Shown here in pieces: positions 57,228-64,000 of a stretch of 64,000 nt of DNA (position 1 is the first letter of the stretch; every line of letters begins with the position of its first letter). The notes beneath the pieces are model-generated. The model did no database searches, had not been told where the DNA came from, and saw nothing but the letters and a program-made list of their open reading frames with translations. A program made the position numbers and the translations under genes. The stretch lies in contig CM057159.1 in assembly GCA_029962745.1 (NCBI GenBank), positions 29,472,075 through 29,536,074 on the forward strand, in the 5' to 3' direction. The DNA comes from Echinometra lucunter (taxonomy: Eukaryota > Echinodermata > Echinoidea > Camarodonta > Echinometridae).

Positions 57228-59464
57228 ACGAGGGGGGAAGAACAAGGATTGTTAATTAAGAGATGTTAAAATATTTTTACGGGATAACGCTTTAAACCGA
57301 GATAATGTACTACTGCTTTTGATGTTATTGTCGAGTGCATTCCACAGCCTGATTGCATTGGGTAGAAAAAAATGTTTAAGAGTAGCAGTGTGTAACATGG
57401 GTGTGTGGATTGAATGACTATGACGAGCGTTATATGAATGAATATTGCAGTTCAGAGTAAACATGTCAAGAATTGGAGGAAATAAACCAGCATAATATTT
57501 AAACATAAAAATCAGGGTTCCAAAGGATACCAAATGGTTCAATGGCATAGTTTTTAACTTCAAGAATAATGGGTTACTGGGAGCACTAAAGTTGGATCTG
57601 GTTATCAATCTAATTGCTCTTTTTTGGAGTATTACAAGTTTATGAAGATGACTAGGAAATGTATGACCCCATGAAGTATTGCAATAAATCAAATGAGGTA
57701 GTATGATGCTATTATAAATAGTGGTAAGAATGTTACATGGTAAAAAATATCTCAATCTTGACAATACCCCAATGCTCCTGGAGATCCTAGTGCAAATTGC
57801 ATTGATTTGAGGTTTCCAGGATAGGAATTCATTTAAAATTCTACCAAGGAAATTAACATTTTCAGTTCGTTTAATAATATTACGACGAATCTTTAATGAA
57901 CTTAAGTTACATGGGACACTTATGTTTCTTGATCGAAATATGATATAGTTTGTTTTGTCAAAGTTGACAACTTTGAATGCAAGTGGCATGGGTTCAAACC
58001 GAAATTGGTAACACCCTCTACACTATCGGCTCCATCTACCTTCGACCAGACAACTCTGCTCATTTCATTAAGCTCGAGAGATGATGATGACTATGACTTC
58101 AATGATGCAAACATTGCTGAAAGACTGAAGAAAGTTCATATCACCAGAACAAGCGCACTTTGATGTGAGCGATGCAAGATGAAAAATCAATAATCTTGTT
58201 GTGCACCAGCAGATGTTTTCATGAAATTTCCAGTAAAAATCAGCAGAAATTTCATGAAAACATCTGCAGGTGCACTACAAGAAAATCGATTCTTTATCTT
58301 GCATTGATCACAATAAATCTGGCGAATCTCTTTCAACATGTACGAGATACCAAAACATACCAGGCTCCGTGGAGAGTAGCATTAGCATTTTTTTTTTTTA
58401 CTCTCCAGGAGGATTTCCAGGCTACTCCCTTCCACTCATCCTGCGTACTCACAAAATGAGATTAACCTTGTCCTAAGTTACCCATATGTTGTGTATGGTG
58501 AAATTAAGTGATCGAGGCTTCTTTTAGCTATAATTTTCATGTTACGTATTAGATAGGTGGACGACACTCATACTCATAGGCCAAACGTGTGTGGGACTGT
58601 AGCGAACATTCACCGTTGCAGCAGTCAAAAACAGACAACAAAATTGCCCGAAGCAAGATTTAATATTTATTCTTAAATTTGCTTGATTATCTGATTCAGG
58701 GACTCTTCAACTCTTAATAAATCACAAATGTCGGGATTTAGAGTTGAAAATGGAATTTTACATAATTGTTTTCCTTTCATATGTGATTTCCTACCAAGCC
58801 CAAACACCTGGGCTTAACTGCAGAATACCCGACACAAACGTAGGGCCACCTGGGAATACACACAAAAGCTTTTACTTTTAGTATTGAAGCTTTTCCCCTG
58901 CATTGACTACTATGCACTCATCCTGTGTACTGCGTCAATGAATTGACCTCGTCCTGCAAAAGCGACAAGTCTGTACCGAAACTGCATAGCATGCTTTTGC
59001 GTGTTGTACTCAACGGCACGCAGTTGACCTACGAGTCCGATAAGCGTCAGTTTTTTTCTTAAAATTCACCATTTTCAGTTCATTCATAAGATTGAAGGCT
59101 TGAAGCAGAAAGGGGAAAATTGAGAGCCTCAGGAACAAGAGGAACATTGCTGGTAAGTAAAATCAAAACTTTTCTAGCTCTATTAGTATTATAGAAGATC
59201 TAAGTCAATTATTTCGCGTTCGCGTCAGCAATTAATTTCGCTATTCAAAACGCCGTTTTGACCTAGGCCTACGGGTGGATACAACCACACGCGTGTGGCA
59301 CTGCCTTTACAAAATACAGAATAGCTGACGCCTTTCTTAAGGGGTGGTGCTTATAAAAAGTCCAGTTATTTCTTTGTGCTTATATTTACCTTCCACGTCC
59401 CAAGTCCAAGGATGGGCATCTTGTTACCGTTGAATAAAGTGACATATTTGTTTGCAGAAGCCAT
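49802..59464 (-). CDS. AKR1A1-like: Aldo-keto reductase, AKR1A1-like, 9 exons, 319 aa
   Basis: Minus-strand exons are 59464-59390, 55124-54957, 54192-54076, 53445-53368, 52613-52497, 51939-51833, 51128-50963, 50363-50281 and 49850-49802. All borders are GT/AG and in frame, for 960 bases including TAA. The length equals the usual 315-325 residues. Catalytic tetrad: Asp47, Tyr52, Lys81 and His114 (LIHWP). The cofactor-binding [10 protein letters not shown] and the [10 protein letters not shown] loop are intact. The [12 protein letters not shown] loop and SPLG segment resemble AKR1A1 (alcohol dehydrogenase [NADP+]) more than AKR1B. Known role of the family: NADPH-dependent reduction of aldehydes to alcohols in the cytosol. 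Intron 1 is 4.3 kb and contains a LINE and a SINE. The subfamily could be settled by a tree. Confidence 0.93.
51594..51777. mobile_element. 184 bp MITE in a reductase intron (copy 1)
   Basis: The ends are TTAGGCTGCTTATCAAA and the inverse TTTGATAAGATGCCTAA. Inside is AAGACGCTGAGCGGGAAG, shared with 54662-54858. It lies in the intron between exons 6 and 7. Confidence 0.65.
54662..54858. mobile_element. Related MITE in another reductase intron (copy 2)
   Basis: It shares CCTAATCAAAAGTCACATC, GAACGGGAGGAT-TGG and AAAAGACGCTGAGCGGGAAG with copy 1, in the same orientation, and ends GATAGGAAGCCTA. Internal sequence differs by many substitutions, so the two insertions are not a recent segmental duplication. 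It lies in the intron between exons 2 and 3. Confidence 0.6.
55308..55547 (+). mobile_element. tRNA-derived SINE with ATT tail
   Basis: A weak tRNA-like head (GGTTTGATCCCC as B box, 55344-55355) is followed by a body with GGGGACCAAGCAGTAGCTGGG and GGGCCCTCGGTAAG, and an ATT microsatellite tail at about 55520-55547. It is in reductase intron 1, antisense to the gene. Confidence 0.6.
56760..57989 (-). mobile_element. 5'-truncated LINE with reverse transcriptase C-terminal region
   Basis: The minus-strand frame 57989-57252 (245 codons) is intact and matches the thumb and C-terminal region of Jockey/CR1-type LINE reverse transcriptases: [43 protein letters not shown] and [10 protein letters not shown]. 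The YxDD catalytic core is upstream and missing. The 3' UTR carries a GA run (57197-57222) and ends in ATGAA-type repeats near 56770-56800. It lies in reductase intron 1 in the sense direction. The exact 5' break is about 57990. Confidence 0.8.
57990..58165 (+). other. Possible inverted coding remnant next to the LINE
   Basis: Two overlapping plus-strand frames stay open here. One reads [17 protein letters not shown] to a stop at about 58081; GSIY-RP is reminiscent of LINE endonuclease domains. The other contains [19 protein letters not shown] and stops near 58162. Either could be a broken piece of a mobile element or a pseudogene; I cannot decide. Confidence 0.25.
58155..58312. repeat. About 155 bp imperfect palindrome
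   Basis: CAGCAGATGTTTTCATGAAA and its inverse TTTCATGAAAACATCTGCAG flank a 20-30 base centre. Weaker pairing extends outward through GTGCAC, CTTGTTG/CTACAAG and GATGCAAGAT/ATCTTGCAT. It is probably a small MITE. Confidence 0.6.
59275..59306. mobile_element. Fragment of the 33196-33786 fold-back family
   Basis: GTGGATACAACCACACGCGT plus GTGG matches the inner terminal repeat of that element for 24 bases, then jumps to the terminal ACTGCC. This is an internally deleted end. It lies 84 bp inside reductase intron 1 from the exon 1 donor. Confidence 0.6.
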
Positions 59465-59614
59465 TGCAAAGTATTTTCTTAAAAAGATGCTATCTAAAAG
59501 GTGAAAAGATGAAATTTTTGGAGGTAGCTTCCGCTCGTTCCGTAGTTAACTTGTGAGGGTGTTATGAGGTAATGAAGAGGCAAATCAGAAATGAAAAATG
59601 ATATTACTAAACAT

Positions 59615-59618
59615 AGAG

Positions 59619-59689
<71 letters not shown>

Positions 59690-59694
59690 AAAAA

Positions 59695-59752
<58 letters not shown>

Positions 59753-59816
59753 GAAAGGAAGGAAGAAAGAAAGAAGGAGAGGAAAGAATGAAAGAAAGAA
59801 AGAAAGAAAGAAAGAA
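59615..59816. repeat. GAAA microsatellite upstream of the reductase gene
   Basis: About 200 bp of GAAA repeats with a few GGAA and GAGA changes. It begins 150 bp upstream of the reductase start codon on the minus strand, within the likely promoter or 5' UTR. The Phe/Leu/Ser and Lys/Glu/Arg frames across it are artefacts. Confidence 0.95.
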
Positions 59817-61173
59817 TACAAAGAAATTTGAGCATCACAACAGGTCTATGGAATTTCTCTGAATTTTCTCATATTATTGTATGCTTCAAGAGCAAGCATA
59901 TTTGAAATACAAGTACATCTTCAACAATTTCAAAACTGTCAAATCTAGAAAAAATTGTCTCATAGAAGGTGGGGGACCCTCTCCCACATAGCCCATTATG
60001 CAATGTCTCATACATCTCATTCATGCATCTTTTCTTGCTTTTCTTTAAATTACAAAAAACGTGTACTGTAACATAACTGGACTTAGCAGTGTGCAACATC
60101 TTGGGGTTTTTTTTATCATGTCTTTCCAGTCTATACTGTTTTTCAGATAATACGGTATACTGCATATTCTCCTCTCACAACCATATGTACTAACACCACA
60201 CAAACATAAAAGTCACATCAGAAAATACTGAATAATATTTTACTGCAAATTTTATTTGTGAAACAAGTATTCCGTGTACCAGTATTTTTTTTTGCAGACA
60301 ATTGAAAATACCTGTGATCCATGTGTACTCTATTTCTTGATCCTGTCTAACCTTTAAGACCTTGTTCAAATATGCATCCACAAATCATGTGCATGGTTGG
60401 GGGTCCTAAAGCTATGCACCCTCCAAATAAACGCAGTGTGACACGTTCAATGTGCCAAACTTTCGATGTGACCGAGCAACAAGAATATGATCAGGAGCCC
60501 TGTTCTGAAAATTGTTTCATCTTTTCGCTTATTTTAATAGGCATAGCCTTTGGGCATAGCAATCAGAAATAGGGCACACCATTGGCTCACACTGTGCACT
60601 TTTGACTCGTGTGCTGATCCATGGGTGCAATTTTGCACATTTCAAACCAATCATAATTCACCTTCAAAATTTATTATGACAATTGAAAGAGTGAAGATAA
60701 GATAAAAGATAAAACAAGTTTCAGAATACCGGCCCAGGTTTGCCAGAAAGAATCAGTACTAGTAAATTTCCTTTTTTCCTTGCAAAATTATGATAAGTGA
60801 GAAATCAGGGTAAAAATCACACCAGTCAGCTTCAAATCAAGATTTGCACTCACTTATTACATGTGTGTAGCTTTAGGACTCCTTCACTTTGCTGAATAAA
60901 ATTTGATACGGAACTGATATTGACCTGAAATGCCTTATTGACATTCGTCTGTCATAATTTTCACAACACACTGACTATAGAATATGCAGAACCAAGAAAT
61001 ATTCAAGAAATTTGTACAAACCAATGATTTTTGTGACTTTTTAGATGTTGAAAACAAAGTGCGTAGCTTTAGGTCCCCCATCATACAAAATGCAAACTCA
61101 CATGTCAGTGTGATATAAGATACAGAAATGTGATGCGCAGTATGCTTAAAATACCCCATGAATTTTTTTCAAA
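59817..61173. other. Intergenic DNA upstream of the reductase gene
   Basis: AT-rich, with no credible open frame and no clear repeat beyond short homopolymers. Nothing further was recognised. Confidence 0.4.
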
Positions 61174-61570
61174 GCAGTTTATCACTCACTGATTTGTATG
61201 AAAAGAATCTGGATATCTCATTGTCTACTACGCACCCTACAACACTCGAAGCAGACGCACAGGTGAAAACGGCCATCTTACCACTCAAAACCTCAATGAC
61301 TTTGTATGAAAATGAGACATATTCATTTTAATCATGATTATGGGTAAAATCTTGGTCAAAGCCTTCTATTTGATGATTTATGCAGTTAAGAGCTGAAAAT
61401 TCAAGCATTTTACATTGAATTTAGCCTATTCGTTAAGGGTTGAATTGGAAACAAACAAATGGAGACTGCGTTCGTGGAGTGGTACTTTGGAGTGGTAATG
61501 TAGCGGTCGGGCAGCTTCACAAATCTCAGCCAATCCAGATTCTTTTCATACAGCTCAGTGTTATCACTGC
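61174..61570. mobile_element. About 397 bp element with 37 bp imperfect inverted ends
   Basis: The left end GCAGTTTATCACT continues to TGTATGAAAAGAATCTGG; the right end is the inverse, CCAGATTCTTTTCATACA to AGTGTTATCACTGC. Partial internal pairing is also present. It resembles a MITE. No clear duplication flanks it. Confidence 0.5.
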
Positions 61571-63787
61571 ACATCTAAATGAGTCCTAACCGTAGTATCC
61601 ATCCGTGACACTAACACCAGACTAAAAAACGTATAAAACATAAACAATTAAATTACCAAAAAATGTCTAAAAAGCAGTTGCTCTGGAAGTGGCCATGTTT
61701 GGCCGGTTTGGCGATGTGACTAGGGTCTTAAATACCAAGAAACTGAATAGAAACATTGTGAAGGAAGCTGATGTCAACGGAGTACTCAATGTCTGTGTGG
61801 GAAATAGCTATACTGTAAGTTCATGTTGAAATCTCTTTCATTTGTATGGGTAGTTTTAAAAACATTCTACCACTCCAGCAACTTGAACAAGAGCATAACA
61901 GAGCAATCATCTTGTTCATCAGATGCAGCAGAAATTATAATTCTTTCTTAGACTGATCACATAAATCAACACTTTTTAATGAGGTTATTTAATACTGCAT
62001 GATGCTGTTTTACCATTGGTTTTATTTCAAAATTTTGCAAAAAACCCCTTAAAAACATTAACCCCTTGACCACCGAATTCCCTAATTCTTATAGATTTAA
62101 TACAATACTGGAGCCACCTGGTTGACATAATCAGTGGGTTTATTACATGTTTATTACAAGTTAGATCAAATATGGTATATTCATCATTTTCCAGTAATTC
62201 AGACAATACATAACGGAGAGCATGAATTGAGAGTAAGCAGAATAAAATAACAGATATCATAGAGATCGAAAGTTTTTTTTTTAATATTAAAATGCATTTT
62301 CTTAAGACCTTACATAACCATTTTCAAAATAGGCATAGATACTAATTTTCAAATTTACTTCTTTTTCTCATGTTGAAACACAATATTTGTACTGAATAAA
62401 ATACTCAAGTACTACCACACAAATCACTTTTTTTTTTCTTTTCAGAAAGCAAATAGTTCCTGTCTATCAGAACAAAAGAACAAACTATTGCTAACTTACA
62501 AGAAAGCTTAAGATATCTTTACCATAACTACCAGTAATTAATCAAATGCTTCAGTAATACTTTAAAACTAATCTCAATCTTACTAGCTTTTCAGAGTTTC
62601 AATTTACTAGCTACAAAACAAAAGAAAGATAAGGCTGAGCTCCACAGGAAATTGTGATGTAAATAGCTCAAAATTCATTCAAAATCCTTTTTTTTCTATA
62701 GAAACCAAGAGTAATTATTACCTCCCTGCCCCTCCTCCCCAACTGGTTGAAAAATGTAAATACCTTCCTGTTTTTTCTTTGAATGAATTTAAACAGCATA
62801 TTAATTATCAAAATTTGCTAAAATAGGATATACACTTTTGTTTGGTTTATTAAAACGATATCTTTAAAAAAAAGACATATACGCTTTTTGCCTTACTTTT
62901 TTGAATTATCTTGCAAGGAAATAACACAAAGTTTGACAATCTTCCTGTATAGTTTATCCAACATGATAATGACTGTGTTGAATAAAGCTATGAAAATCAT
63001 ATGATATTTGATTATCTGGTGCTTAAGTTATCAGGTTCTTATATTTGTGCTGGCAGCAAATAGGCATAAATCTGTATTTTCATGCCACAATATCTAAGAA
63101 CTGATATCTTAATGATCACTTAATTCTAAAATTATATCTCAGGTGGATGAGGTATTAATTATATACATTTCAACACAAATTTTGTCAAATACATGTATGT
63201 ACACGTATGTAAATGAATAAATAAAAGAGAATTATGTTTGGAGAGAATGCTTTCTGTAGTTGGGAGTTAACCACATGAGCATTATTCCAGCAATAATGTA
63301 CTAGGCATGATTGTGTCATTCATGTACTAACACAGTAACTATGTAGATGGTAAAGGTTATACCATTCAATGAAATTAAAACAATCATACACTCATAAAGA
63401 GTCATATTGCAGGATCATATGTTACAATAAGCTTGATTTAAAATAAAACATATTTAAGGTTAACTATAATACAACACTTACTGGTGATCGATTCCTTTAA
63501 AGTCTTCATATCAAATGTACTTAATAGCTTTGGTAAGCATGACACCAAACCATATTGAAGCTAATTTACAAAGACAGTATGCCCCAAAGGCTCATAAAAA
63601 TGACTAAAAATGTGTCACTTTAAAAGAGATAAATATCAACATAAATGAAGGTAGGGGAGCACTTAACCTAAAGCACAATTTAGAGATCTTTCCAATCACC
63701 AACAATCATTTCTTACCTTTAATCCTGATATATAAGCTGAGAGATTTATCTCTACTTATGAATATAGAAATCTATAAATGTATCTCT
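61571..63787. other. Probable 3' UTR and downstream region of the WD40 gene
   Basis: AT-rich DNA with no supported open frame. It follows the minus-strand stop at 63788, so part of it should be 3' UTR; the end of the transcript cannot be fixed. Confidence 0.35.
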
Positions 63788-63894
63788 TTAGAATTCGATT
63801 GAAGCAGTTCTCAAACAAGCATCAGATCCCGCGGTGACTATAGTTGTCTCATCCAGCCACACTACACAGTTGGTTTCAGACCGTGGATGAACAT
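63788..63894 (-). CDS. Last coding exon of a WD40 protein, WDR1/AIP1-like (partial)
   Basis: On the minus strand, a CTTCTAG acceptor at 63895-63896 precedes 107 bases that read, after two bases completing a split codon, 34 residues and a TAA stop. The other two frames stop early. The segment CVVWLDETTIVTAGSDACLR has the W-L-D-E-x-T-x-V-T-x-x-x-D-A pattern that I recall at the C-terminus of WDR1 (actin-interacting protein 1), which promotes cofilin-driven actin disassembly. The final WD tryptophan expected near the end (R-x-W) is Ala here. The remaining exons lie beyond 64000. The family call rests on about 30 residues. Confidence 0.55.
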
Positions 63895-64000
63895 CTAGAA
63901 GGAGCAAAGTACAAACATCATTTTTGGTCAACCATCAAGAACAGATCGTCAACAAAATATAACTTGTTCTGGTCCCACTATATGGAATAGTCTCTGTTAC

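Noticed and set aside
59494..59838. Phe/Leu/Ser-rich frame on minus and Lys/Glu/Arg frame on plus
   Set aside because: Both are translations of the GAAA microsatellite.

Overview
This 64 kb window is animal nuclear DNA. It is AT-rich, has long introns with GT/AG borders, and is full of short non-autonomous transposons, LINE and SINE pieces, trinucleotide microsatellites and long C or G homopolymers. The repeat style and the protein families fit a marine deuterostome, most likely an echinoderm such as a sea urchin. That is an inference; no species-diagnostic sequence was recognised.

Five genes can be supported, and four can be spliced completely by eye with every junction in frame. (1) Plus strand, 3488-18736: eight coding exons giving a 1,864-residue, mostly disordered, acidic protein with a Gln-rich coiled coil and a Pro/Arg-rich tail; family not recognised. 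(2) Minus strand, 34076-30779: two exons giving a 629-residue polytopic RING-H2 ubiquitin ligase, the RNF139 (TRC8) orthologue. (3) Minus strand, 46325-37368: eight exons giving a 379-residue secreted proteinase K-like subtilase with signal peptide, I9 propeptide and a complete Asp/His/Ser triad. (4) Minus strand, 59464-49802: nine exons giving a 319-residue aldo-keto reductase close to AKR1A1 with the full Asp/Tyr/Lys/His tetrad. (5) Minus strand, 63894-63788: the last coding exon of a WD40 protein that resembles the WDR1/AIP1 C-terminus; the rest lies beyond the window.

Layout: 1-3.2 kb is a repeat field of tandem units carrying GCTCGC palindromes and C/G tracts; 3.2-18.7 kb is gene 1; 18.7-30.8 kb is gene-free and rich in transposons, including a nested insertion, two fold-back arrays and small hAT-like and piggyBac-like elements; 30.8-34.1 kb is RNF139, whose intron holds a 591 bp fold-back element with a 9 bp target duplication; 34.1-37.4 kb is intergenic with a GAA-expanded element; 37.4-46.3 kb is the protease gene, whose introns hold CT and CAT microsatellites, a SINE, a perfect 33 bp hairpin and a TA-flanked palindromic element; 46.3-49.8 kb is intergenic; 49.8-59.5 kb is the reductase gene with a LINE, a SINE and paired elements in its introns; 59.5-64 kb is intergenic plus the WD40 tail.

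The genes look like unrelated neighbours (ER-membrane ubiquitin ligase, secreted protease, cytosolic reductase, actin-related WD40 protein), not a functional cluster. No operon, CRISPR array, rRNA gene or intact tRNA gene was seen. The most unusual material is in the mobile DNA and in the unrecognised gene 1.
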